64,000 nt of DNA from Lycorma delicatula (taxonomy: Eukaryota; Arthropoda; Insecta; Hemiptera; Fulgoridae): positions 120,550,937 through 120,614,936 of the forward strand of contig NC_134462.1 of NCBI RefSeq assembly GCF_047948215.1. Reading direction: 5' to 3'. Positions 12,207 to 22,440 of this stretch are shown piece after piece (within the stretch, counting starts at the first letter, position 1; each line of letters starts with the position of its first letter). A program made the translations under genes and the position numbers. A model generated the notes under the pieces. The model saw only the letters and a program-made list of their open reading frames with translations. It had not been told where the DNA came from and did not search any database.

Positions 12207-12662
12207 ATGTTTTGGGGAGCAATCTACACGGATAAGCTAATCGAGCCTTTCTTTTTGCCACATAGATTGACAGGTGACTCGTATTTGGAATTCATAAGAA
12301 ATGACCTACCTGAAATGCTAGAAGACGTTTCATTGCAAAGCACAATAAACACGTGGATCACGCATGATAGTGCGCCCACCCACTTTGTAGTCGGCATCAG
12401 AGAAAAATTAACTTATCGTATTCAAGGAAGGTGGATCGGTCAGGGCAGTCCCATTCGCTGGCCTGCACGCTCCCCAGATCTGAACCTGTTAAATTATTAT
12501 ATATGGGGATATGTAAAGTCTCTTGTTTATTCAACACGAATTGTCGATGTTCATCAGGTGGAAAATAGAATTGTCCTTTCTCATCGTACAATCAGGAAGC
12601 AGTCAGGAATTTTTAAGCGTGTACGTCAGTCACTAAATGTTTGGATTGTTGTGTTAGTATGA
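12207..12662 (+). pseudogene. Tc1/mariner-superfamily transposase, C-terminal half
   Basis: An open frame of 151 codons corresponding to the C-terminal half of a DDE transposase. FWGAIYTDKLIEPFFLPHRL opens the catalytic core. THDSAPTHF (about residues 52-60) carries the second acidic residue, and RWPARSPDLNLLNYYIWG (about 87-105) the third-residue region. The family normally has an Asp in the position before -FFLWG; here it is Asn (LLNYYIWG), so the catalytic triad is broken. SGIFKRVRQSLN near the end matches the usual GIFERVRQSL. The N-terminal DNA-binding half and first Asp are missing. Two relatives are at 17860-18440 and 50930-51260. The frame is unusually intact for a relic. Confidence 0.8.
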
Positions 12663-13179
12663 ATGGAGGTCACGTTGAACGTTTGTGTGATTCTCATCCG
12701 AAAACAAACCAAATTTCTCATGCTTTTATAATAATTATTATTAATTATCCATAATGTTCAATTTTTAGCAATTTTAATCAGAAAACTTTATTTAGTTGTC
12801 GAGTGAGTAACGATAATTAAAAAAACAAGATGGCCGCCATATAGTTCAGGCTTATTTTTTGCAATAACTCTGTTGTTTGTCGTCAGAATTTTACGACTAA
12901 GATGTCGTTTTGTTCACAAAAAAATGCTTCATAGATTTTATAATAGAACACAATTTGATATATCTAATAATTCCTAAGATACTCAAGATTGAAAAATTGA
13001 AACGACCGCCATTTTGAAATTTTTTGACGGAAAGTATCGTTATTTTTTCTCTTATTAAAAAATGTTAGTTTAAAATAAAGTTCAAAATTTTATTGCGTTA
13101 TCTCAACCGTTCTTGAAAAATAATTTATTTCTTAAAAAACACGAAATGGTGGTCAGACAGAAAAATATGCGTTTTCGGA

Positions 13180-13472
13180 CCTTTTATTTTCTTTTTCCTA
13201 TTTAGCCTCCAAGAATTACCGTTCAGATATTACTTCTGAAGATGAATGACGATCATATGTATGAGTGTAAATGAAGTGTATTCTTGTACAGTCTCAGGAC
13301 CACTCCTGAGGTGTGTGGTTAATTAACCCAATCACCAAAGAACACCGGTATCTACGATGTAGTATTCAAATCCGTATAAAAGTATCTGCCTTTACTAGGA
13401 CTTGAACGCTGGAACTTTCGACTTCCAAATCATTTGATTTGGAAAGATGCGCTCACCACTAGACCAATCCTA
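13180..13472 (-). repeat. tRNA-derived SINE-1, copy b
   Basis: Near full-length minus-oriented copy inserted in the right arm of the transposon ending at 13552. In element orientation: A-box region TGGTCTAGTGG-like (about 13460), B box GTTCAAGTCC (about 13405), body, and 3' tail ending in GGAGGCTAAATAGGAAAAAG with an A-rich end. Target duplication not clear. Confidence 0.85.
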
Positions 13473-13554
13473 TGCTCACTGGATATTTTTTCTTCAGTAT
13501 GTTAAGTAGAATCACTTCCTAGAATTTGGCCTCACCTTTTAAGGACACTCTGTA

Positions 13555-13576
13555 CATATATATATATATATATATG
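13555..13576. repeat. (TA)n microsatellite
   Basis: TA run adjoining the transposon end at 13552. Confidence 0.85.
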
Positions 13577-13585
13577 TGTACATCA

Positions 13586-14950
13586 GGCATTAGCTAGGAT
13601 TTTTTTTCGGGGGAGGGCTAAGAGGGCTGATGATGATAATAATAATAAAAATCATTTTATATTGTAATGGATTTTTATACTTTATTGCGTTTGAAAAAAA
13701 CAAAATATATGCTTAGATTTAATATATCATTTATTACGAAAATAAGAATCATAATGAAAGTCTATAATTTTTTCATAATCCACATTTATACTTCTCACTC
13801 GCACATTTATGCTCCAATAAAAGTTATGAATTATTAGAAAGCTAGTCGTCGATTTTTCTTTCTCGCCATAATATCTAAAACCTCATCATAATTAATAGTA
13901 ACATCTCTATGCACTGACAAAGAAACTAACGAATTTAATCTTCCATTCCCCGACTTATTACGAGCAAATGTTTTGACTCTCTTCTTTGTGGAGAACAAGC
14001 GTTCATTAGTACATATTATTACCGGAAGAGTCGCGAAAACTTGCTAGAGATAATGGATATTCACCAAATATTCTTTATTGCATCGACCAATACTTCGATC
14101 ACTTCTAGATCGCATTTAAAATTTAACGACCTTATCTCCTCGCACCAAATAAGGTACTCCGCTTGGAGGACAGATTTAGAACATTTATCGTCATAAAACA
14201 TCGCAAAAATTTTTAGTTCATTCACTTATCCAGGACTAGCTGAACCTGGCAAAAGAACCTGAAATTTTTTAAGAAGATTGCATCGTCATTGAATTTACTT
14301 TCCAAATGTTCCTTCAATGTATCGATGCAGGGGATAAAACAAGATACTCGGTAGTATCCTTCTGTTATCGTAGTATTGTGATTTTCTCTATATCCTTGTT
14401 TATTGTTTATCGGCGGAGTTTTTATTTCAGCGACAATTGTTCGGCAGTTACAAAAATATTTTCTGCATCATCTCTTATTCCTTGCAATAATGATAATGTT
14501 GATTTAAAAAGTTAAATAGCGTAATTCAAGTCGGTAGTCTTGTTTTGAAGTAGTATTGACAGCGGTAGTGTAACATTAAGAAGTTTTTCACAAACCGATG
14601 AAATAATAAATTCACTTTTTTCTACTGCTGCGAGAAAAGCATAAGCTTTAGTCGATGCAATTGCTTTTGATTCTTGCGAGATTTTATCTAGACTCACTGA
14701 AATACATTCAAATAATTCAACGAACACATCAATACTCGTATGACACTCGATAAATCTAGGTTCACACAAGCCTGTAAGTCGTTTTTTTGATTTCTCATCT
14801 GGTCCATACACACTCACTGCTTTTTTTAGCATATCAATTGCATGTGAATTACTGAGAAAAAAACAGTTATTTCATCAACAATATTCGAGGGAGGGCTATT
14901 GTCGACCTGAAGCGGTCAGAGCGGGGGGGGCCCCATAAGCTCCCCGCTCG
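13586..14950 (-). mobile_element. hAT element relic (ZMYM1-like family)
   Basis: About 1.36 kb delimited by G-rich terminal sequences: TTTTTTCGGGGGAGGGCTAA at about 13601-13621 and CGAGGGAGGGCTATTGTCGA near 14887. The latter is followed by GCGGGGGGGGCCCC (about 14924-14937). hAT elements of this type commonly have such G-rich ends. The ends given are approximate; an 8-bp target duplication could not be confirmed. The transposase relic lies inside on the minus strand. Confidence 0.6.
13834..14832 (-). pseudogene. hAT transposase, ZMYM1-like, C-terminal half
   Basis: Relic of a hAT-superfamily DDE transposase. The segment from 14832 to 14512 is open for 106 codons and holds LCEPRFIECHTSIDVFVELF and LPLSILLQNKTTDLNYAI, the blocks around the insertion domain in ZMYM1-like hAT proteins. 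The middle (14510-14050) is broken by stops and frameshifts. From about 14040 to the stop at 13834-13836 the frame is open again and gives the C-terminal dimerisation domain: TNERLFSTKKRVKTFARN, then GRLNSLVSLSVHRDVTINYD and EVLDIMARKKNRRLAF. The N-terminal zinc finger and first catalytic residues are missing. Not functional. Confidence 0.85.
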
Positions 14951-16430
14951 CTACGTGCGTGTATATATATCGTCGTAAAAAATATTCTAAATTTATTTTT
15001 ATGATACCATGAATCATAAAATGAATCACAAAATTCTACTACCTTAGCATAAGAATTCAAGTTGTGCAAATTTTTATAAGTTACAAATAATTTAACAATA
15101 AAATTATGTTAAAACTTTTTATTAATTGAAATTAATTTATTAAGGGTAAACGTAATTTTTATCGTTATTAGATAGGAAAAGTTAAGTTATAATTCTAGCA
15201 AATACCAGAAAATTAAAAACATTGTCTGTGTTTTTTTAAACATTTCAACTTACGATAAAATTTATCTTATTTTAAATTTGTAAGTAAATATCTCTAATTA
15301 TTTATTATATAATGTATAAATAGTGTATAAAGATCAATTACTAATTTGATTTCGTTTCATTGTATGATTTAAAATTTACGATAAAACCGTAATAAAAGTA
15401 AAGTTTAAAATTACTGGAGTGTTAATAAAATATTATAATATTTATAAAACTAGTATGGCCTGCAAGAAATGAGAGAGACATTGATTTTTCTAGAGAACTA
15501 TGCCATATACAGTGAAAAAAGGGCATAGTAAAAAGACTACACAATGAAGGTACTGAAGCTCTACCTGGTCGCAGAGCAAAATCGATGTATAGTTTCGAGA
15601 GGGGTGGTCTCGTGTCTTCTTCGCTAAGCCGACAGTGTTCCTGTCGTTGACTAACTCTCCCTTTTGTTCCGTAATTGGTTGCAGTTTTAAAATTTAAAGT
15701 TTTCTTCTTCAACCCGTCTATATTTTGGTATTATTCCTTACAATAATGACTTAATATGTATAACGTTACAATTCCGACCGATAAGGTTCTTTATTCTAAA
15801 GTAAATTCCTTTTTTGTTAATTTTTTATTTCAATTCACCCCGTCAGTTAAAATTTTTTTATACTTATGTTTACCATAATTTGTCTTCCGTTTTAGGTTTA
15901 CAGAAAAAAAAGGAATTATGTAAATTCACGTCACGCAGCTACAATTACTCTGAAGAAAAAAAGCTGCTAAACTAATGATCTCTCGTTATCTATCCTTAGT
16001 TTTATTTGGGCGCTTAAGAATGTTTATTTTATAACTGAAATTTAATTTTTTTCTAATTCTTTGAATCAAAAGGACGCTTATCTTTTTGTAGTAGTGCGAT
16101 AACGTCTTTTCATCTGTAAAATTCCGATTTCTAAATCCGATTCATTTTTCACCCGTAGCATTATTTTTGGTACCATATACTCACATAAAATAGTTTGTTA
16201 AATTAATGATAAAAAAAAGCAAAAAATTCTTCCCCATTAACGCGTACCTCAATTTACAGCCAGTAGTACAGGAACGTATAATGGATAACTGGAAAACATT
16301 TATAAATTACGTAATAAACTGTTTGATAAATTCAAACTAGCAACTTTTTTTTTGAAACTACGCTGCCTACTACGAACCTTACACGGATTTCTCTCTCTCT
16401 TTCTTTCTTTCACTGTCACTCGCTCTCTCT

Positions 16431-16434
<4 letters not shown>
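14951..16434. other. Spacer with a GC-richer patch, no gene assigned
   Basis: Mostly AT-rich. The patch 15450-15690 is less AT-rich and open for 96 codons on the minus strand (15422-15712), but I recognise no domain. It could be an old repeat or untranslated exon; I would not call a gene. Confidence 0.5.
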
Positions 16435-16504
<70 letters not shown>

Positions 16505-16509
16505 TTTTT
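16435..16509. repeat. (CT)n(TA)n(T)n compound microsatellite
   Basis: CT dinucleotides to 16462, TA dinucleotides to about 16495, then a T run to 16509. It accounts for a spurious 75-codon reading frame here. Confidence 0.95.
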
Positions 16510-17372
16510 CTTATTATTAATTTATTCAATTATTGTATCCAACAATAATAAACTGTTAATAGATTATATATTTTACTAGATTCGTTTAACTTCCACTTAA
16601 ATTGTGAGTGTGATGGATCATAACTTTTTTTAATATACATCCAGAAAAAGAAGGGGGAAGGTGCTAATATGCTGCAATTTCAAAATTACTACATTATTAG
16701 TTTATTAAAATAAATTTTTAAAATGCTTTCGGTTCGATTTTTATTTTTTTATTTTTTCTTTGAGTACTTTTTCGAAGATGTCTGTTTCGTCAGAACGATA
16801 GTTCTCGTTCACATAAATCAATTAAAAAATGACATATCTAAATATGAAAATTGTAGAAATAGTTTTTATTTTTCATTCGTTGAAGTAAAATGGAAAAAAA
16901 TAAAAATATTATTACTGAAAAGATAGATTGAACAATCCAGTGGTGCTGTTAGCTGGTATACTGCATTTCGCCAGTACTCTACCGGTGTGATAATGATGAC
17001 TGTGTGCTTGACTTAATAATCCAAAATAACTGACCGCTTTATTTCTTTCTCAGAAATACATAATACTAACTATAATGATCGGTGAATTAGTCAGACCAGA
17101 AACGTGTATGCTATTTGAATTTATTTGTTATTACTCGTAAATGGAAGATGCTTTTTTTTCTTCATTTTATTTCAGCGATGGAGAATGTTAATATCTTTTT
17201 TTATAATTTTATAGTTTACTTTTGGTTTTAAGTAATATTTAATATAAGAAAAAATATATTGAAAAAGTGCACATTTCTGCGGGATTCAAAAACAAGAGGA
17301 TCCAGTGGGAGGAACAGAAAAGAAAGAAGAATGTAGTTAAAAAAAAATTTTAGTGATTTTAATAAATTAATA
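16510..17372. other. Spacer, no gene seen
   Basis: AT-rich with no recognisable coding or repeat content. Confidence 0.55.
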
Positions 17373-17374
17373 TA

Positions 17375-19097
17375 CAGTGTGCCTAAAAAGGTGGATTCTA
17401 CGGTCACAATTAACAAAAAATGTCCTACGAATAAACTAGATTTCCCCTTCGTTTTCCTTCTGTCTGCCATTTTGTGTTTATTAATGAAAAATTTATATTT
17501 CAAGATCGGATTAACGAATCGCAATAATATTTAATACACGCATTTTTATAAAAACATTTTCTAATAAATAAAAAAATTATCGTGTGAACACATTCAAAAA
17601 TTTCAAAATTGCGGCCATATCAGTTTTTCAATTTTTTATGTCTCGGTAATCCTTAGTTTTATAATATTATCTGTATAACAGAAATGTAAAGTATTATCTT
17701 GTTAACAAAATAACACTTTAATTTTCAATATGGGTTGTCAAATAACCAACTTACGACTGAAAATGTACGACATAATTTTCTGCCGGTTATAACGTTCTCT
17801 TCTAAAACTGCCTGTAACCGGTTTCAAAGAAAGATTATCGAAGAACCCTTCTTCTCTACCATCTATTCATAGATGAAGCGTATTTTATAAGCAATGGTGT
17901 TGTAAATCTTCACATCCATAGTGTTTGGAGCGAGTAAAATACCCAAAGAGCCATCAACAATGAGTTTCCCAAAACATATGGACAGGAATTATTAACGATT
18001 ATTTGTTAGGTCTTGTGGTTGTACCAAACCGTCTAAATCGAAGAAAATTACCTCGACTACTTGATAGAAAATCTTCCACATTTGTTGGAAACCCCTATAT
18101 TTTAAGAAAAGAGTAAATATGTGGTTCCATCGTGATCTGTTATATTTCACTCGGTCGGTAACAAACTACCTGCGTGAAACTTTTTCTGAAAAATGGATAG
18201 GTCCCGGTGTGCCAGAATCGTGGCCTGCCAGATCACCTGAATTAAATCTTTTTTATTTTTGCTTTGGGTTCAATTGAAAAATATTGATTATTCTACTCTC
18301 GTCCCGGTATTGAAGACCTAAATCTAAGAATTCACAATGGATTTAATAATACAAGGAATATTCCAGAAATTTTTGAGCGGTAAAACTATCTCGCAGAAGA
18401 ACAGTAGAGACTTGTGTAAGTTCTAATGGCTTTGAACTTTAGTTTCGATTGTTTTTACAACAATCGTAATAATCATTGCTATTAAAAAAAATAAAAGTTA
18501 AAACGATCTTAATTTTTGTTATTTTGAAAACAGAATTGTTGGAATATCCCAGGTAATTGTTTTTTATTTTTATCCCAAAACAATTATTGCGTACTTTGAA
18601 TCGGTATTAATAATAGATCAAAATATTTAATAGTAAATCAATTATTAGCATAAGAGATCAACATCCTCATTTAATAGAATAGGAGGTGAGATCTGGCAGA
18701 AAATTATGTCGCACATTTTCTGATGTAAGTTGGTTATTTGACAACCCATATTGAAAATTAAAGTGTTATTTTGTTAACAATAGAACGCTTTATATTTTTT
18801 TGTGAATATGATAAACTAAGGGTTAGCGAGATGTAATGGATTGAAAAACTGCCGTGGCCGCCATTTTAAAAATTTGTGAACGTGTTTACAAGGTAATTTC
18901 TTTTTATTAGAAAACTGTATAAATGTGTGTACGAAATATTATGCGATCCTCAATCCGATATAAATTTTTCATTAATAAACACAAAATGGCGGATAGAAGG
19001 AAAACGGAAATTGACATTTATTCATAGGAAATGTTTTGTTCATTTTGACATACAGAATCCGAAAAAGTATTCCGGCTCACCGTTTTAAGTACATATG
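17375..19097 (+). mobile_element. Long-TIR Tc1/mariner-superfamily element, copy 2
   Basis: A 1723-bp element with long inverted arms, about 17375-17784 and 18695-19097. Matching pairs include CAAATAACCAACTTAC (left) with GTAAGTTGGTTATTTG (right), and TTGTGTTTATTAATGAAAAA with its complement at about 18968-18990. It is flanked by TA at 17373-17374 and 19098-19099. The arms carry AAAATGG and GCGGCCAT motifs, and the central 0.9 kb holds the transposase relic. Arms have diverged unequally, so the insertion is old. Confidence 0.8.
17860..18440 (+). pseudogene. Transposase relic inside the long-TIR element
   Basis: Decayed relative of the frame at 12207-12662 that also keeps the first catalytic region. 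LFIDEAYFISNGVVNLH (about 17862-17915) has the first Asp. MWFHRDLLYF (about 18120-18150) corresponds to the second-Asp block, normally -H-DGAPAHF. EKWIGPG and WPARSPELNLFYF (about 18190-18260) correspond to the third, with the catalytic Asp replaced by an aromatic residue. Stops and frameshifts separate the blocks. Non-functional. Confidence 0.75.
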
Positions 19098-19166
19098 TAT
19101 ATTCTGGAGATAAATGCACTTTTACAATTTAATATATTGTTCTGTAGACGGTCACTGCCAGATCTA

Positions 19167-20325
19167 CAGTGTTAAAAAATTGACGCAACCTTATAGGAAA
19201 AGGAGTAAGTTATAATTGTAGTTGAAAGTGGCCTCCGTTATGCGATTCATATAACTGAATACGACAATGCATGCTCTTAAAGACATGTAACATTTGTTGA
19301 GGAATTGCAACGAGACATCGTTCGATTTCGCTCTGCAATTCGGGAACGGTGTGAGGATGAGTTTTGTAAGCGGCATCCTTAAGGTATCCCACAAGAAAGA
19401 GTCAGGAGGGGATAATTTAGGAGACCGAGGGAGCCACAACCTCTTCGAAATATCACTTTTCCGTGAAAACACTGATCCAAGAAAGTCGTAGTATTGTCGG
19501 CTGTTTGAGCCGTAGCATTGTCCTGGTGAAACCGCGTGTACTCTAGCCGGTCTGCAGATATACCTTTTACAAATTCTTGCACCGTTTGTATGTAGTGCTC
19601 ACTCTTCACTGGGCTGTGAGAGAATGTCATGAAGATTCACCTACGCGACATCGCACACCAAACACTTTTTGTCTGGTATTTGTACACCATCTGTGAAAGT
19701 ACACCGCCGATGTGTACTTTCCGTACACCAAATCATGAATTCTGTGCATTCACGTATCCATCAAGGCGGAACCGTGCCTCGTCAGACCGAAACCGATCAT
19801 CGAGTTCCTCCCCATCTGGCGTTACAGGTGGCGTAAACCGCTGACGGAAAGCTAAACGTTTTACAATGTCTGCTCGTTACAACTCATAAACAACACGAAT
19901 TCTGTGCAGGTGGACATTTAAACGCTTGCGCGATGCCGTGCGGGCACTACCGACGGAGAAACCAGACTGACTTGATAGGCGTCGTACAGACTTCTTGGGA
20001 CTAACAGCATGTGCAGCTTGTACGTCGATCAACTTTTCTGGTGTTAGCACTTTCGGTCATCCCTTTTGATGTATCTGCCATATTCCCTGCCTATTGGAAC
20101 TTGTCGAACAGCCGCTTGAAAGAGGACTTGTTTGGTGCATCCACACCGTACTTTTCTGTGAACGCATTCTGGGTTTGGTCATAATTGGCACATCTAATGT
20201 ACGGGAAGAAAATAAATATTCTCTTCTGCATTGTGTAACCTATTTTTCCTTAATTTTTGCTCAATTAAACGTGCAACAAAAAAAGGCAAACATACTTCAA
20301 TAAGGTTTCGTCACTTTTTTAACGC
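19167..20325 (-). mobile_element. Tc1/mariner-like element with TIRs and TA duplication
   Basis: A 1159-bp element bounded by TA at 19165-19166 and 20326-20327. The left end reads CAGTGTTAAAAAATTGACG and the right end, reversed, GCGTTAAAAAAGTGACG; both continue into an AACCTTA block (19187-19193 and 20301-20307). The nearly full-length relic transposase is on the minus strand. It begins 68 bases after the end of the long-TIR element. Confidence 0.85.
19210..20231 (-). pseudogene. Tc1/mariner-superfamily transposase, near full length, disrupted
   Basis: Runs from an ATG at 20229-20231 to a stop near 19210, about 340 codons, normal for the family. N-terminal DNA-binding part: AFTEKYGVDAPNKSSFKRLF, then SPKKSVRRLSSQSGFSVGSA, a paired-like helix-turn-helix. 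First catalytic Asp in RSDEARFRLDGYVNAQN (about 19740-19790). Second in FHQDNATAQTA (about 19500-19530). Third block in RRGCGSLGLLNYP and following, where the frame shifts and the usual SPDLTPPDFFLWG is degraded. The C-terminus is ESHNGGHFQLQL. Several in-frame stops (for example after YEL and after NAQNS) and at least two frameshifts. A relative of the relic at 62116-63456, from a different subfamily. Confidence 0.88.
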
Positions 20326-20365
20326 TACGTTAAAACGATTTGGAATAACAATAATTAATGAATAT

Positions 20366-22440
20366 ACAGAGTGTATCACAAAATTTTTGGGACTTTCTTA
20401 ACCTATTTTACTCATGAAAATAATGAAAAAAGTTTATATAAACGTATGTCCTAAAGTGCTTCGTCTGCAATTTACGGCTAGTAAAGGTTTTCTCTCGGAT
20501 TTCAGCAACCCCGGTGAAATTAGCTCGTACTGACATTTTTAGAACTTTAATTAAGCGGCTTATTTATTGATCTCCTATAGTTTTTGACCCGAAAAATTAA
20601 ATAAAATATATTCGTCTCAGAGACGTATCTGCAATAGGTTTTGAGAAATCTGGGGTGAAAACCAATAAATGAGGTAAAACACCCTCTCGCTCTTTTTCCT
20701 GTTTAGCCTCCGGTAACTACCGTTCAGATAATACTTCAGAGGATGAATGAGGATGATTTGTATGAGTGTAAATGAAGTGTAGTCTTGTACATTCTCAGTT
20801 CGACCATTTCTGAGATGTGTGGTTAATTGAAACCCAACCACCATAGAACACCGATATCCACGATCTAGTATTCAAGTCCGCGTAAAAATAACTGGCTTTA
20901 CTAGGACTTGAACACTGGAACTCTCGACTTCCAAATCAGCTGATTTGGGAAGACGCGTTCACCACTAGACCAACCCGGTGGGTTGAGGTAAAACACCCTG
21001 TTTTTTTTTTATCACTGACGTAAAATAACGTTGTTAAATTGGTAATAAATACGTAAAAAATTTTAAAAAACTTGTAGGGAATTTAATTCTGAACAAAATG
21101 GTGTAAGAAATCGTCAATAAAACAAAGAAAAGTTAGAAAAATTTAAATTTTATTTAGAAACAACATATTACTACATTTGTCAGAAAATTATTTGTTTAAT
21201 GTAAAAACGAAATTCTTTTTTTGTGAAAAATTTGTAAAAACAAAATTTACTTTTAAAAGTTGTTGTTAAAAAATTAATAAACTGGAAATTACACAATTAT
21301 AAATTAAATATAAATGGTACTTACGTATTAACGGCACCGCAGCTACAGATTTATTTAAAAACAAAGTAGTCAATCGGATTTCGGTGGAAAATGTACAGTC
21401 TCTTTATTGGTTTTAATAAATGGTTATTTATATTTATTTATTTTATAAATATAATTTAACCAAACTTAACCTACGCTCGCTAACCTTGACTAATTAACAC
21501 CGTAATTTTTTGTGTATTTATTTAATAAATTCAGTAATTATTGCAATTATTTATTATTTAAATAATCAAAATACTCCTGTTAATATTAGTCAAGGTTAGC
21601 GAGCGTAGGTTAAGTTTGATTAAATTATATTTATAAAATAATCGAATATTTATAAAATAATAATAAAGAGACTGTTTTCAATCTATGTTAAACTCTAAAT
21701 CGTCCCATTTTCCACCGAAATCCGATTGACTATTTTGTTTTAAATAAAGCTGTAGTTGCGGTGGCGTTAATACGTAAATACCATATAAATAAATAAATAA
21801 ACAAAGATTACTTAGGTAATAATTTTTTTTTATTAATGACAGAAATACAATAAATTATTTGAAAAATTATTATTTCAAAGTTAGCAATAAAATAACGGCG
21901 CTGATCAAAAATTCACAGTACTGTATTAGTCTTAAATCATTCTGTAAGATATATTAATTATATCTGGTATTGTGAACGGTGCTGTCGTTAACGATAAAAA
22001 ACGTTTTGCTTTGTTTTATTCAACTTATCTTACACCATTTTTTTCAAATTAAATCTCTAAAAGTTTTACGAGTTTACTGCCAGTTTAACAAAGCCATTAT
22101 ACGTCAAATATAAAAAAACCAGGGGTTTTTAACCCCAATTTATTGGTTTTCAAACCAGATCTCTCAAAAGCTACTGCAGATACTGTTCTGAGACCTATTT
22201 TATTCGATTTTTCAGGTCAAAAACCATACGAAATCACTAATTCTATTCTTTAATTAACAATCTACAATTAAGTACGACCTCATTTCACCGGGGTAGCTGA
22301 AATCAGAGCGAAATCTTTCACTAGTCGTGAGTCGCAAACGAGACATTTTAGGACCTATGTTTATATGAAATTTTTCCATTATTTTCAAGACTAGAATAGG
22401 TTCTGAAAGTCCCGAGAGAACTTCGTAAGATATTATGTAT
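20366..22440. mobile_element. Fold-back element with nested palindrome
   Basis: A 2.07-kb inverted-repeat structure with no coding capacity. Outer arms 20366-20669 and about 22130-22440 share GGGACTTTC near each terminus, GAAATTAGCTCG/TCATTTCACCGGGGTAGCT-type sequence, and AACCAATAAAT near the inner edge. Middle arms (about 21060-21140 and 21995-22085) share ATGGTGTAAGA and AATAAAACAAAG. Inner arms are 21315-21390 with 21705-21782, and 21457-21500 with 21577-21622 (AACCTACGCTCGCTAACCTT and complement). A SINE sits in the left arm. A half copy is at 60480-60916. Confidence 0.8.
20686..20983 (-). repeat. tRNA-derived SINE-1, copy c, full length with 16-bp TSD
   Basis: 298 bp, minus orientation, flanked by perfect 16-bp duplications TGAGGTAAAACACCCT (20670-20685 and 20984-20999). 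Element order: 5' CCCACCGGGTTGGTCTAGTG (A box), B box GTTCAAGTCC, body, tail ending GGAGGCTAAACAGGAAAAAG. The tail end is AG-rich. This copy and copies g and i set the exact family boundaries. The 75-codon frame across it (20617-20844) is not a gene. Confidence 0.95.

Larger units (their letters stand above)
12180..13552 (+). mobile_element. Tc1/mariner-superfamily element relic, copy 1
   Basis: Right part of an element related to 17375-19097. The right terminus reads CACCTTTTAAGGACACTCTG and is followed by TA at 13553-13554; reversed, it parallels the left end CAGTGTGCCTAAAAAGGTGG of the 17375 element. Two AAATGG/GCCGCCAT-type segments at about 12830 and 13010 belong to the terminal repeat. 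A SINE interrupts the right arm (13180-13472). I could not find an intact left TIR. Confidence 0.6.

Noticed and set aside
12397..12591. 64-codon minus-strand frame
   Set aside because: Shadow of the transposase frame on the opposite strand.
15422..15712. 96-codon minus-strand frame in a GC-richer patch
   Set aside because: No similarity to a known family and no supporting splice structure; kept only as a note on composition.
20617..20844. A recurring small protein beginning MVVGFQLTTHLRNGR, found at 20617, 35235 and 62714, with a variant at 45993
   Set aside because: All four lie across SINE copies in varying states of truncation; the shared translation reflects shared SINE DNA, and a tRNA-derived SINE is not expected to code for protein.
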